From the NCBI RefSeq assembly GCF_000317895.1, contig NC_019567.1, forward strand, positions 3,782,001-3,846,000: 64,000 nt of DNA, written 5' to 3'. A program made the position numbers and the translations under genes. The DNA comes from Bdellovibrio bacteriovorus str. Tiberius (GTDB taxonomy: Bacteria > Bdellovibrionota > Bdellovibrionia > Bdellovibrionales > Bdellovibrionaceae). Positions within the stretch are counted from its first letter, which is position 1. Each line of letters starts with the position of its first letter. Positions 1 through 7,893 of the stretch are shown piece after piece. The notes below the pieces were generated by a model that was given only the letters and a program-made list of their open reading frames with translations, was not told the DNA's origin and did not search any database.

Positions 1-27
1 ATTTACTGGCGAAAGAGTAAGAATGAG

Positions 28-52
28 AAAGGCCGTGGAAAGCACGGCCTTT
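28..52. terminator. Bidirectional hairpin terminator
   Basis: A perfect 10-bp stem (AAAGGCCGTG against CACGGCCTTT) encloses a 5-base loop and is followed by a T run on the + strand and A/T-rich sequence on the other. It ends the YecM-fusion gene on the - strand and probably a + strand gene lying outside the window. Confidence 0.8.
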
Positions 53-54
53 TT

Positions 55-1053
55 TTATTTCAGAAGCTGACGAAGCTCAGACTCGCTGAGTGTTTGTAAT
101 CGCAAAAGCTCGTCATAAGGATTCCCGGACAGCCCCAAAGCCCTGGCAAAAGCCGGCTCGGTCTTATCCCCGGCTTTACGTAAAGCCAGAATCTTTTCAG
201 CCAATGACGATCCACCCACATGCAACAGACGCTCTTCGACCAGGAAGTGCAGGTTTGCATTTTGTTTGGCTGTATCTTTCACTTGCGCAAAGACCTCAAA
301 GGGCACGCCTTGAAAATCAAAAGAAGCTGTCACCGCAGCATACTGCGCGTGGGTTTCGATCTTAAAGTTTTCAAAGCCGGAGAAGTTCTTTCTAAACAAG
401 GTCTCCGCCGCCGTCAGATCTGGAACGTTGATCAGAACATCCACATCAGATCCAGAAACATTCATACCCAGCGGGTAGGTTCCCACCAACAGGGGCTGAT
501 GTACCTTCAGGGCTTTCAGAACACCTGAACTTTTCACAGCTGCATAAACGGCTTCGTTCTTTTCAAGTCGGATAACAGATTCCAAAGACAGCGGATGAAA
601 TTTGATCGCCAGTTCATCCAATGAAATTTCAAGCTCGGGATTAAAATCTTTTTTTAAACCCGATTCACTGAAAACTGCTTTTGGATAACGAGCCTTGATT
701 TCATCAAAGCCGCTATCTGCAACCACTTCAAAGTGCTCGAAACCTTCAACAGTGACTTTACCCGGCTTGGGCGCAGGAAGTTCGACCACCTGAATCGACC
801 AGTCTCTAAAACGAATAGGTTCAGCAAACTTGTAAGTGGCAATAGGTCGACCATTCACGTCGCTTTCAATCAAAAGTTCGGCAAAGGACGCGAACTGCGT
901 TTTGAAGACGTTATAGTTTTCCAAAGAAGAAACGCGATAACAAAGATGATCAATGAACCAGTGCTTATCCAGTTGGATATTCTGAGCATCCAACTTATTG
1001 AATACCCTCTGCAGAAAGTCCTGAGCCGCGATGTTAAATTCGTTCATATTCAT
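55..1053 (-). CDS. YecM-like / nucleotidyltransferase-like (DUF4269) fusion protein
   Basis: This 332-residue cytosolic protein appears to join two domains. Residues 1-170 resemble the YecM branch of the VOC fold (DHLCYR at 35-40, histidines at 36, 107 and 153 that could hold a metal). Residues 171-332 resemble the DUF4269 nucleotidyltransferase-like family: a GSDVDV motif at 201-206 gives the paired acidic residues of a nucleotidyltransferase, with a possible third carboxylate at E254. Family assignment is from remembered motifs, so the substrate is unknown. The start is either of two ATGs six bases apart behind AGGAGC. It is transcribed away from the exonuclease III gene. Confidence 0.7.
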   Translation of the reverse strand: MNMNEFNIAAQDFLQRVFNKLDAQNIQLDKHWFIDHLCYRVSSLENYNVFKTQFASFAELLIESDVNGRPIATYKFAEPIRFRDWSIQVVELPAPKPGKVTVEGFEHFEVVADSGFDEIKARYPKAVFSESGLKKDFNPELEISLDELAIKFHPLSLESVIRLEKNEAVYAAVKSSGVLKALKVHQPLLVGTYPLGMNVSGSDVDVLINVPDLTAAETLFRKNFSGFENFKIETHAQYAAVTASFDFQGVPFEVFAQVKDTAKQNANLHFLVEERLLHVGGSSLAEKILALRKAGDKTEPAFARALGLSGNPYDELLRLQTLSESELRQLLK

Positions 1054-1160
1054 CTTTAAATGCTCCTGAAAGCTGAGCCTTTTATAGTATCAAAACCCGG
1101 GCGGCGGCAACCCTCGACCGGCCTTGACCTCCATCGGCAAAATCCCCTATTGTAGGGCTT

Positions 1161-1934
1161 ATGAAAATGATCTCTTGGAATGTTAATGGGTTGCGTTCGG
1201 TCCACCGCAAAAATTTCCGCGAATGGTTTGAAAAAGAAAAAGCCGACATCATCTGCCTGCAGGAAATTAAAATCACCGACGAAGCCATCAAAAAGGATGA
1301 AGAATTCTATCATCCCGCGAAATACCATTCTTCTTGGGCTTTTGCCGAAAAAGCTGGTTATTCCGGCCTGGCACTTTATTCCAAGAAAGAACCCGACGAC
1401 GTGCGCATCGGATTGGGCATCCCGAAGTTTGATATCGAAGGCCGCTGGCTGGAAGCGGATTTTGGCCCGATCACAGTTGTGAACAGCTACTGGCCCAACA
1501 GTCAGCGCGAACACACCCGCTTGCCGTTCAAGCTGGAATTCTGTGCGGCGGCGGAAAAGCGCCTGCAAGCCCTTCGCAAGAAAGGCCGCGAAGTCATCAT
1601 TTGCGGGGACTTTAATATCGCTCATAAAGAGATTGATCTTAGAAATCCCAAAACCAACATGAAGAACGCGGGCTTCCTTCCGGAAGAGCGCGCATGGATG
1701 ACCAAGTTCCTGGACAAGCTTGAATGGGTCGACAGCTTCAGAAAGTTTGAACAAGGGCCTGATCATTACACCTGGTGGAGCTATCGCCCCGGAGTTCGCG
1801 AAAAGAACATCGGATGGCGCTTGGATTATTTCCTGGTGAATAAAGAGGCTTCTGACCGCCTGAAGGCGGCGGCCCACTGCCCGGACGTGATGGGTTCAGA
1901 TCACTGCCCGGTGCGCCTGACCCTGAAGAAATAA
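1161..1934 (+). CDS. xth: Exodeoxyribonuclease III / AP endonuclease
   Basis: A 257-residue endonuclease/exonuclease/phosphatase-fold enzyme that nicks abasic sites and trims 3' ends in base-excision repair. The canonical motifs are all present: N7 in SWNVNGLRS, the metal-binding E35 in LQE, D150 and N152 in GDFN, and D247-H248 in GSDHCPV. Length is standard for the ExoA/XthA family. It stands alone, divergent from the fusion gene and closed by a terminator shared with the SRPBCC gene behind it. I am confident of the family; the exact balance of exonuclease and AP-endonuclease activity cannot be read from the sequence. Confidence 0.95.
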   Translation: MKMISWNVNGLRSVHRKNFREWFEKEKADIICLQEIKITDEAIKKDEEFYHPAKYHSSWAFAEKAGYSGLALYSKKEPDDVRIGLGIPKFDIEGRWLEADFGPITVVNSYWPNSQREHTRLPFKLEFCAAAEKRLQALRKKGREVIICGDFNIAHKEIDLRNPKTNMKNAGFLPEERAWMTKFLDKLEWVDSFRKFEQGPDHYTWWSYRPGVREKNIGWRLDYFLVNKEASDRLKAAAHCPDVMGSDHCPVRLTLKK

Positions 1935-1936
1935 AA

Positions 1937-1963
1937 AAAGCGGCTTTGTTACAAGCCGCTTTT
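1937..1963. terminator. Bidirectional hairpin terminator
   Basis: AGCGGCTT and AAGCCGCT form a stem around TGTTAC, with A runs before and T runs after. It serves the convergent xth and SRPBCC/AHSA1 genes. Confidence 0.85.
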
Positions 1964-1969
1964 TCTTTT

Positions 1970-2452
1970 TTAAAGACTCTTCATCACTTTCACAAGCTGA
2001 TCAGCACAAATGCCCCAGCCTTCATGGAAGCCCATGGCTTCGTGTTTTTTCAAGTCTTCTTCACTGCGATGGCGAGCCACGGCCGTGTACTTGGTTTTTC
2101 CCTGATGCTCTTCAAGCAAGATGAAGGCCGTCATCGGGAAACCCGCGCCGGATTCTACGGTCGGAACCGGGCGGAATCCTGGAGCCAAAACATCAGTCCA
2201 TACAAGCTTTTTGTTCTTTTCAACTTCCAGGAAGCAGCCGACATTCGGGTACTTGTCACCTTCCGGAGATTGCATCACCGTGCGGAAGATCCCGCCTGGT
2301 TTCAGATCCACTTCGGCCTCAATGGTTTTCCAGGGTTCCGGGCAGAACCATTTGGTCAGAATCTCTGGAGTCGTCCAGCCCTTCCATACCTGTTCAGGGG
2401 TCAAATCAATAACTCTCTCAAGCACCAGATCAAGCTTTGGATCAATATTCAT
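1970..2452 (-). CDS. SRPBCC/AHSA1-family protein
   Basis: A 160-residue protein with the START-like SRPBCC fold of the AHSA1 (activator of Hsp90 ATPase C-terminal-like) family: an N-terminal strand with [19 protein letters not shown], then W-rich strands and a C-terminal helix. Members bind hydrophobic ligands, and few have a known role. It is the last gene of a three-gene operon (SRPBCC membrane protein, VOC protein, this) with 9-10 bp gaps and its own strong AGGAGG site. Expression is probably set by the divergent TetR repressor. The function is not predictable beyond small-ligand handling. Confidence 0.85.
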   Translation of the reverse strand: MNIDPKLDLVLERVIDLTPEQVWKGWTTPEILTKWFCPEPWKTIEAEVDLKPGGIFRTVMQSPEGDKYPNVGCFLEVEKNKKLVWTDVLAPGFRPVPTVESGAGFPMTAFILLEEHQGKTKYTAVARHRSEEDLKKHEAMGFHEGWGICADQLVKVMKSL

Positions 2453-2461
2453 AACGGCCTC

Positions 2462-2875
2462 CTATTTCGGCATCTTGCTCATGTTCATAAATAAAATATT
2501 CCAGCGGTGACCGTCCGGATCGGCAAAGCCACACCCGTACATCCAACCGTCTTTGTCTCCGGGGTCACCAAAGGATTTGGCCCCGGCTTTTTCGGCTCGG
2601 CTGGCCCAATCATCCACTTCCGCGACAGAGTCAGCACCCAATGAAAAAAGCACTTCTCCGGATTCATGGCTTTCTGTCACGGCAGAACCACCGATAAATT
2701 CTTTGAACATCACATCCGGGAAGATATTCAACACAACCTTCTTGCTTCCCAAAAACATTCCCACCATGTGGGGGGCCGCGTGAGCGGTGTTCATTTCAAA
2801 ACCAAGCTCGGTATAAAATTTACGGCTTTTTTCAATATCCTTGGAAGGAAGATTGATCCAAAATTCGCCTTTCAT
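2462..2875 (-). CDS. VOC-family (glyoxalase/bleomycin-resistance fold) protein
   Basis: A 137-residue single VOC-module protein. It has the typical opening (FWINLPSKDIEKSRKFYTEL) and the closing FADPDGHRWNILFMN strand. Glyoxalases, dioxygenases and drug-binding proteins share this fold. The metal ligands are incompletely conserved here, so an enzyme activity is not assured. It is the middle gene of the TetR-flanked operon, between two SRPBCC genes. A pairing of VOC and SRPBCC proteins is common in small stress or detoxification operons. Confidence 0.85.
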   Translation of the reverse strand: MKGEFWINLPSKDIEKSRKFYTELGFEMNTAHAAPHMVGMFLGSKKVVLNIFPDVMFKEFIGGSAVTESHESGEVLFSLGADSVAEVDDWASRAEKAGAKSFGDPGDKDGWMYGCGFADPDGHRWNILFMNMSKMPK

Positions 2876-2885
2876 CTTCTGCTCC

Positions 2886-3416
2886 TTACCTTACTTCCAC
2901 GATGGCTTTTAGGTTTTCAAAGCCTTTGCGGAATTGATCCGTGATCATTTTTTCGCAATCGATAAAGAATGTAACAAGTTTTCCAACATAGCCACCATCA
3001 CCGGACATGGACCAGCTGAAACGAGTTCCTTGTCCTTCGGGTGTCAGGCGATATTCCACAATATTGTCAGCGGCCAAAGGTTCAGTCATCAGCAGACGAA
3101 GCTGCACCAGTTCATTGGGAACAATTCGGATGATCTCAATTGAGCCGGCACCAGCCTCTTTATTGCCAGCAAAAGTCATCTTGCTGCCCACTTGATTCGG
3201 TTCACCGATAAATTCTTTTTTCATGTTCGGATCCACTTTTTCAAATGGAGACCACTCCCCGCCCAGCTTCAAATCACTAATATAGGGAAAGATCTTTTCC
3301 GGCGGAGCCGCTATCACTTCGCCTGCTTCATAGCGAAATTCACCCTTGCGAGTGGCGATAAAGGCCAGGAACAATGCCACGACAACCAGAACACCCACGA
3401 CCACTTTGATCAACAT
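2886..3416 (-). CDS. Membrane-anchored SRPBCC (polyketide cyclase-like) protein
   Basis: A 176-residue protein with one N-terminal membrane segment (residues 3-22, VVVGVLVVVALFLAFIA) followed by an SRPBCC domain. It has the family opening in which a PPEKIFPYISDLKLGGEW segment precedes the ligand cavity. The domain may face either side of the inner membrane. It is the first gene of the operon and starts behind AGGAGG, about 25 bp from a perfect 20-bp palindrome that is the likely operator of the divergent TetR gene. What it binds is unknown. Confidence 0.8.
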   Translation of the reverse strand: MLIKVVVGVLVVVALFLAFIATRKGEFRYEAGEVIAAPPEKIFPYISDLKLGGEWSPFEKVDPNMKKEFIGEPNQVGSKMTFAGNKEAGAGSIEIIRIVPNELVQLRLLMTEPLAADNIVEYRLTPEGQGTRFSWSMSGDGGYVGKLVTFFIDCEKMITDQFRKGFENLKAIVEVR

Positions 3417-3441
3417 AAAGACCTCCTATATGAGAAACCTT

Positions 3442-3461
3442 AACATACTATTTAGTATGTT
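3442..3461. promoter_or_regulatory. 20-bp perfect palindrome, likely TetR operator
   Basis: AACATACTA-TT-TAGTATGTT is a perfect inverted repeat in the 78-bp gap between the SRPBCC operon and the TetR gene. Its size and symmetry suit a TetR dimer site, and its position would let one repressor control both directions. Confidence 0.8.
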
Positions 3462-3494
3462 GTAAAGATCGGTCTTTTTTGCTAGACTCTTTAC

Positions 3495-4130
3495 ATGGAA
3501 AAAGGAAAAAAGGTGCGAAAAGCACCTCTTAGAAAGACCCGAAACCTGGAAAAGTCCCGCAAAGAGATTTTGGATGCGGCTTTTTGGGAGGTCTTTACCC
3601 GCGGATTTCAAGGGGTTAGCATCGATGACATTGTCAAAAAGACGTCGATGACCAAAGGGGCCTTTTACCATCAATTCCCGACAAAACTGGATCTGGGCTA
3701 TGCCCTGGTGGATGAAGTCATCAAGCCCATGACCTATGCCCGCTGGATTGATCCGCTTAAAACCTATGAAAACCCCCTTGAAGGGATCTTGCTTCAGTTA
3801 AAAAACCTGATCGGTAAGGCAGATCCTCAGGAACTTCGCTATGGCTGTCCTTTAAATAATCTGGTGCAGGAAATGGCGCCGGTGGATGCTGGCTTTAAAG
3901 AGCGTCTGCAAGATGCGCTGAACTACTGGATTGATGGCATGGATCAGGAACTCAAGCGCGCCAAAAAAGCAGGTTATCTGCGTGACGACATCAACACCCG
4001 TCAGGTGGCGCATTTTGTGGTGATGGCCCATGAGGGCTTTTACGGGATGTTAAAGGGCCTTGAAGATCCCAAAGCCTTTAATGCCCTTTATGATTCTCTG
4101 AAAAGATATTTTGAAATTCTAAAAGCTTAG
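3495..4130 (+). CDS. TetR-family transcriptional repressor
   Basis: A 211-residue TetR/AcrR regulator. The N-terminal helix-turn-helix lies at about residues 22-68 (ILDAAFWEVFTRGFQGVSI, then TKGAFYHQFPTKLDLGYAL). The C-terminal part is all helical and should bind an inducer. A very basic N-terminal extension precedes the DNA-binding domain. It diverges from the SRPBCC/VOC operon across a palindromic operator and probably represses both itself and that operon. Its last four bases overlap the end of the convergent zinc-finger gene. The inducer is unknown. Confidence 0.92.
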   Translation: MEKGKKVRKAPLRKTRNLEKSRKEILDAAFWEVFTRGFQGVSIDDIVKKTSMTKGAFYHQFPTKLDLGYALVDEVIKPMTYARWIDPLKTYENPLEGILLQLKNLIGKADPQELRYGCPLNNLVQEMAPVDAGFKERLQDALNYWIDGMDQELKRAKKAGYLRDDINTRQVAHFVVMAHEGFYGMLKGLEDPKAFNALYDSLKRYFEILKA

Positions 4131-4672
4131 TCCGGGCGATAGTTGCTGATATTTTCAAAGAGCTTGGACATCTTATAGTAAAGCTCCGTGATATTTTTCT
4201 CGGGATCTTTCCCCGCCAGCATTGCCGCTTCTTCAATCTTTTCAATACAGCGCAGGTCCTGACAGATCATGTAGGAGTTACTGACATTGGCGCTCATCGC
4301 AACCGAAAGCAGGCCGATTTCTTCTGACGAACCATAAGCATTGCACCAGTTGCAAAGACCGCCCGTGGGCTCACCGCTGGAAGCGGTTCGTTTAAACGCC
4401 ACACCTTTGGGAAGATCCCAGTTGGGCATTTTCATGACCAGATAGGTGTAAACTCCAGAGGACTCTTTCCACGTGAAGTAAGAGCGGATGTTCAGGGGGA
4501 ACTTCAAATTCCCCGGCAGAACCAATTTTTTCTGATCACGCACACGGAACGATTTCACCAGCTCATCTTCAGAGCTGATCGAAAAGGAATGTTCGGCCTG
4601 GAAATTATTGCTGTGAGATTTAATCATGGACTTAGAATATTCCAAGCCCATGATCAAATCGAACAATTTCAA
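4127..4672 (-). CDS. FBP-type treble-clef zinc-finger protein
   Basis: A 181-residue protein whose C-terminal half (about 110-175) has C-x2-C (CNWC) followed 40-odd residues later by ICQDLRC. This is the pattern of the FBP C-terminal treble-clef zinc finger, related to a region of elongation-factor-G-binding proteins; the match is from memory of the family pattern. The reading frame opens with a TTG that directly follows the stop of the upstream carboxymuconolactone-decarboxylase gene. An ATG 21 bases further in (4649-4651) is the alternative start. It is probably co-transcribed with that gene and so may belong to the ECF41 regulon. Function unproven. Confidence 0.7.
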   Translation of the reverse strand: MKLFDLIMGLEYSKSMIKSHSNNFQAEHSFSISSEDELVKSFRVRDQKKLVLPGNLKFPLNIRSYFTWKESSGVYTYLVMKMPNWDLPKGVAFKRTASSGEPTGGLCNWCNAYGSSEEIGLLSVAMSANVSNSYMICQDLRCIEKIEEAAMLAGKDPEKNITELYYKMSKLFENISNYRPD

Positions 4673-5149
4673 CTATAGACCCGCCTTATCAAGACCGAAA
4701 AAAGCATCGGCAGAACCGGCAGGATTGCGGAAAGCCACATTCAGACGGTTCCACACATTCACCACGCTGATCCCCAACGTCAGATGAACCAGTTCCTTTT
4801 CAGAGAAGTGTTCACGAACACGCTGATACAGCTCATCACTGATATTATCCCCATGCAGCTTGGTGACAGCCTCGCTCCATTCCAAAGCGGCTCTTTCCTT
4901 ATCCGTAAACAGATGAGAATCGCGCCAGACGGCAACGTGATACATGCGCAGTTCACGCTCGCCGCGAATTTTGGCTTTTTTCACATCCATATCCAGACAG
5001 AAGGCACAGCCGTTGATCTGGGAAACACGGTTATGAACCAGACCAAACAGGCTTTCACCAAGGGTTTCTTCCACGGACTGGCTCATTTGTGCGAGCTTTT
5101 GGAACTGATCTTGAATCATGGGTGCAAATTGAATTCTTGCTTTGTGCAT
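4673..5149 (-). CDS. Carboxymuconolactone decarboxylase / AhpD-like protein
   Basis: A 158-residue helical protein of the carboxymuconolactone-decarboxylase/AhpD family. It has the redox CAFCLDMD motif at about residues 48-55 in place of the usual CxxCxxxH, so the distal histidine is replaced by aspartate. Family members are thiol peroxidases or decarboxylases. It lies divergent from an ECF41 sigma gene, the textbook arrangement for that group, and has its own ECF41-type promoter (5181-5207). The start follows AAGGAGCC. It is most likely the target enzyme of the sigma factor, perhaps in an oxidative-stress response. Confidence 0.9.
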   Translation of the reverse strand: MHKARIQFAPMIQDQFQKLAQMSQSVEETLGESLFGLVHNRVSQINGCAFCLDMDVKKAKIRGERELRMYHVAVWRDSHLFTDKERAALEWSEAVTKLHGDNISDELYQRVREHFSEKELVHLTLGISVVNVWNRLNVAFRNPAGSADAFFGLDKAGL

Positions 5150-5180
5150 ACAGGCTCCTTGAAGGGGTTTGTGCCCTTAA

Positions 5181-5207
5181 GACGACGGAGGCCTAAAAAT
5201 TGTGACA
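5181..5207 (-). promoter_or_regulatory. ECF41-type promoter for the decarboxylase gene
   Basis: On the - strand TGTCACA (5201-5207) and CGTC (5181-5184) are separated by exactly 16 bases, the published ECF41 recognition pattern. The start codon at 5149 lies about 30 bp beyond, leaving room for the visible AAGGAG site. Confidence 0.8.
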
Positions 5208-5230
5208 GATCTGGATATTTTAAGGTGAAT

Positions 5231-5257
5231 TGTCACATTTCGCCTTTTAGACTCGTC
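5231..5257 (+). promoter_or_regulatory. ECF41-type autoregulatory promoter of the sigma gene
   Basis: TGTCACA (5231-5237) and CGTC (5254-5257) are spaced by exactly 16 bases. The ATG of the sigma gene begins only 9 bases after the -10 element, so a transcript from here would have almost no leader. Confidence 0.8.
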
Positions 5258-5265
5258 TTATCGAT

Positions 5266-6204
5266 ATGGAAAAACCGCTTTATTTTAATGAATGGGAACC
5301 GTCTTTTTCACAGCACCGTCCCTATTTGATATCCTTCACTTTCAGAATGACCGGAAGTCTGGCCGAAGCCGAAGACCTGGTTCAGGATGTCTTTATTGAG
5401 GCGGCGAAAACCGACCCTTCCACTATAGAAAGCCACAAATCCTGGCTGACCAAGATATGTTCACACCGCGCGCTGGATCTGCTGAAATCCGCATATAAAC
5501 AGCGGGAATCTTATTCCGGAACCTGGCTTCCGGATGCGGTGCCTGACAGCCTTCAATATTGGAACTTGCCGGAAGCAGATTCCGCCGACAAGAATCTGAT
5601 TATAACAGAGAGCCTGACCACAAGCTTTCTGCTATTGCTGGAGCGCTTAAACCCTGAAGAGCGCGCCGTCTATCTGTTGAATGAAATCTTTGAATACTCA
5701 TTCAAGGAAATCTCTGAGTTCTTAAACAAGTCCGAGGCCGCCTGCAGAAAGATCGCGCAAAGAGCGCGAGAGTTTATTTCCACGAATAAGAAGCGCTTTG
5801 AACCTGCCGAAGGTGCAAATCCCACAAAGCTGATTTCGCAGTTCTTTGAAACTGCCCGAACCGGCAATACTGAAGCACTTAGTCTGCTTTTATCTGACAG
5901 TTCTGAATTTTGGGCAGATGGTGGTGGGAAGATCTCGGCTGTTCCGCACATCCTGCGCACACCATTTGATATTGCGCGGTTCTTTGCGGGTATCTATTCT
6001 TCCCGCGTGAAGCCGCCTTATGAAATGAAAATGGAACTGCACCCGGTCAGTGGACGTCCGGGTGTGGTGATTTCTAAAAAGCTTCCTTCGGGTGATTGGG
6101 CCTTTGAAACCCTGATTTCATTTGAATTTGAAGATGGAAAGATTGCCCGAATTTACTCCCAAAGAAATCCGGACAAACTGGCACGCCTGACTTCGCTCCG
6201 CTAA
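5266..6204 (+). CDS. ECF41 sigma factor with SnoaL-like C-terminal domain
   Basis: A 312-residue extracytoplasmic-function sigma factor. Region 2 spans about 8-78 (DLVQDVFIEA) and region 4 about 115-170. A C-terminal NTF2/SnoaL-like domain covers 185-312. This domain carries the two motifs known to control ECF41 activity, DGGGK at 218-222 and NPDKL at 301-305. ECF41 proteins have no classic anti-sigma factor; the C-terminal extension acts in its place. It diverges from its probable target, the AhpD-like gene, and both have TGTCACA-N16-CGTC promoters. The signal sensed is unknown. Confidence 0.93.
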   Translation: MEKPLYFNEWEPSFSQHRPYLISFTFRMTGSLAEAEDLVQDVFIEAAKTDPSTIESHKSWLTKICSHRALDLLKSAYKQRESYSGTWLPDAVPDSLQYWNLPEADSADKNLIITESLTTSFLLLLERLNPEERAVYLLNEIFEYSFKEISEFLNKSEAACRKIAQRAREFISTNKKRFEPAEGANPTKLISQFFETARTGNTEALSLLLSDSSEFWADGGGKISAVPHILRTPFDIARFFAGIYSSRVKPPYEMKMELHPVSGRPGVVISKKLPSGDWAFETLISFEFEDGKIARIYSQRNPDKLARLTSLR

Positions 6205-6218
6205 GGACCCCGCCTAAG

Positions 6219-6821
6219 CTATGTCCAGAACTCTGCCGGTGGCGGAGTTCCGTTTTTGAACAGGTTATACCAGTGCTGACGCTTTTCTTCGGTGTAAACA
6301 TCCAAAGCGCGCAAAAGCTCCAACGTGAAGTCCACCGGGCCTGCTCCGGAAGCCGTGATCAGATTTCCATCCGTAACGGCAAGCTGGTTCTGGTAATTGG
6401 CGTCTTCAGTATAGGTTGGCACGAAGGCCTTTAGCATATTCAGATCATTGCTGGTGTGTTTGCGGTCTTTCAGTAAGCCCTCTTGCGCCAGCGCAAAGGT
6501 CGCCCCACAGATCGCCGCCAGCACAGAGTTTTGCTTCAAAACCTGGGCTGCCAGTGCGCGCGCGTCTTTATTGCGATCCATATTCGGCCAGTTTTCCCCG
6601 CCGATCAGAATCAAAGCGGACACCTGATCTGCGGTAAAGTCTGAGACAGCCGCCTGAGGCTGCACTTCCAGGCTTCCGATGGAGGTGATGGTGTTCTTCG
6701 TTTCGGACACAACGGTAAAAGGAATCTTGTTCTGGGAAAGTTCGCTCATCAGGTAAGCGCCTTCCCAGTCCGCGTATTCATCTGGAAGATAGATCAAAAT
6801 CTTTTTGTCGTTAGCAGCCAT
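6219..6821 (-). CDS. DJ-1/PfpI-family protein
   Basis: A 200-residue class I glutamine-amidotransferase-like protein of the DJ-1/PfpI superfamily. The nucleophile-elbow cysteine is C105 in AICGATFAL, and E20 in the DWEGAY segment is a plausible partner residue. Related proteins act as chaperones, deglycases, hydratases or stress sensors. The gene converges on the sigma gene with a 14-bp gap and follows the PAS-protein gene with a 15-bp gap, so the last two may be one transcript. AGGCCTCC-type sequence upstream gives GGGAGG as its ribosome site. Confidence 0.9.
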   Translation of the reverse strand: MAANDKKILIYLPDEYADWEGAYLMSELSQNKIPFTVVSETKNTITSIGSLEVQPQAAVSDFTADQVSALILIGGENWPNMDRNKDARALAAQVLKQNSVLAAICGATFALAQEGLLKDRKHTSNDLNMLKAFVPTYTEDANYQNQLAVTDGNLITASGAGPVDFTLELLRALDVYTEEKRQHWYNLFKNGTPPPAEFWT

Positions 6822-6836
6822 GAAGGCCTCCCAAGG

Positions 6837-7820
6837 TTACTGTAAAACCTTTACTGAAACTTTACCGATCGAAATCGCTTTGCCCGTCTGATCCACAATC
6901 GGGAACACCGTGGAAAGATACTTTTCTTCAGTCCCATTTGTCACTAACACTTCGTCATAGGTGACCGGGATCTGCGATCTTAGAACTTCCTGCTCTTTTT
7001 CAGAAGAAGCCGAGTGGAATGGAGATTTTAACAGTCGGATGTTTTTTCCCAAAAGGGATTCGCGGGTGAAACCCACCATCCCGGCAAAGGCGTCATTGCA
7101 ATTGGTGATAGTGCCTTCGGTGTCTTTCACAATCAGCAGGAACGGAGCCGAATCCAGGATCTGCTGCATACGGGTTCTGAAGTTTCTTTCATCGGTCACA
7201 TCGCGGGCCGAAGCAAAACGAACACCCAGTTCGTCGTCGGCGGCGGCACTCCAGCTCAGGGTGCGATAAGAGCCCTCGGCCGTGCGATAGCGATTCACAA
7301 AGTCCACGGAACGCAGGCCCAAACTTAAGGCCTTGATGTTTTCGCGGGTGGATACGCGGTCATCTGGATGAATGAATTCAAAAAACGGAGTGCTGAGCAA
7401 AGTCTCTTCACTGTATCCCAGAGTATTCACCAGGGACTTGCTGACTTTCTTCAGACGCCCGTCTTTCCCCGCCACCGCCATCAGGTCATTGGAAATGGTA
7501 AAGAATCTATCTAGGGTGATTTGTGAATCTTCCGTTTCGGACAACCGCTGCGCCATTTTGTCGTAGTCACGTCGGGCTTTCTCCAACTCCAGACCGGAAG
7601 AATGGCAGGTTGCAATGCCGAAGCAGGCGATGGCTGGAATCAGAATAATAAAAGCAATAATTTGCGTGGTGGTGATGGCCGGTAGAAGGATCGCTGCGGC
7701 CACAAACAGGGCTGAAAGCAGCAAAATGGAAATCAGGCAGATCAGAGTGATCTTGTTCTGGACATGCCATGAGCTAAAATACTCAATTGTCTTTTTCTTG
7801 TCGTTTAACGCCAAAACCAC
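6837..7820 (-). CDS. Membrane-anchored double PAS-domain sensor without output domain
   Basis: A 327-residue protein with two membrane segments (about residues 24-68) joined by a very short loop, a short linker helix, and two PAS domains (about 100-210 and 215-325). It ends after the second PAS with no kinase, GGDEF or phosphatase module. It must act through a partner or by competing for one. The start is uncertain: the GTG at 7820 lies only two bases from a GAGGG site, and a TTG two codons later is better spaced. It is followed by the DJ-1/PfpI gene, a possible redox or stress link. Confidence 0.85.
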   Translation of the reverse strand: MVLALNDKKKTIEYFSSWHVQNKITLICLISILLLSALFVAAAILLPAITTTQIIAFIILIPAIACFGIATCHSSGLELEKARRDYDKMAQRLSETEDSQITLDRFFTISNDLMAVAGKDGRLKKVSKSLVNTLGYSEETLLSTPFFEFIHPDDRVSTRENIKALSLGLRSVDFVNRYRTAEGSYRTLSWSAAADDELGVRFASARDVTDERNFRTRMQQILDSAPFLLIVKDTEGTITNCNDAFAGMVGFTRESLLGKNIRLLKSPFHSASSEKEQEVLRSQIPVTYDEVLVTNGTEEKYLSTVFPIVDQTGKAISIGKVSVKVLQ

Positions 7821-7893
7821 GTCCCTCTAGCAGTGCATGGGATCATATCCAACCGGATTGGATCATTCAAGTAATCTGCGAACGGGGCCAATT

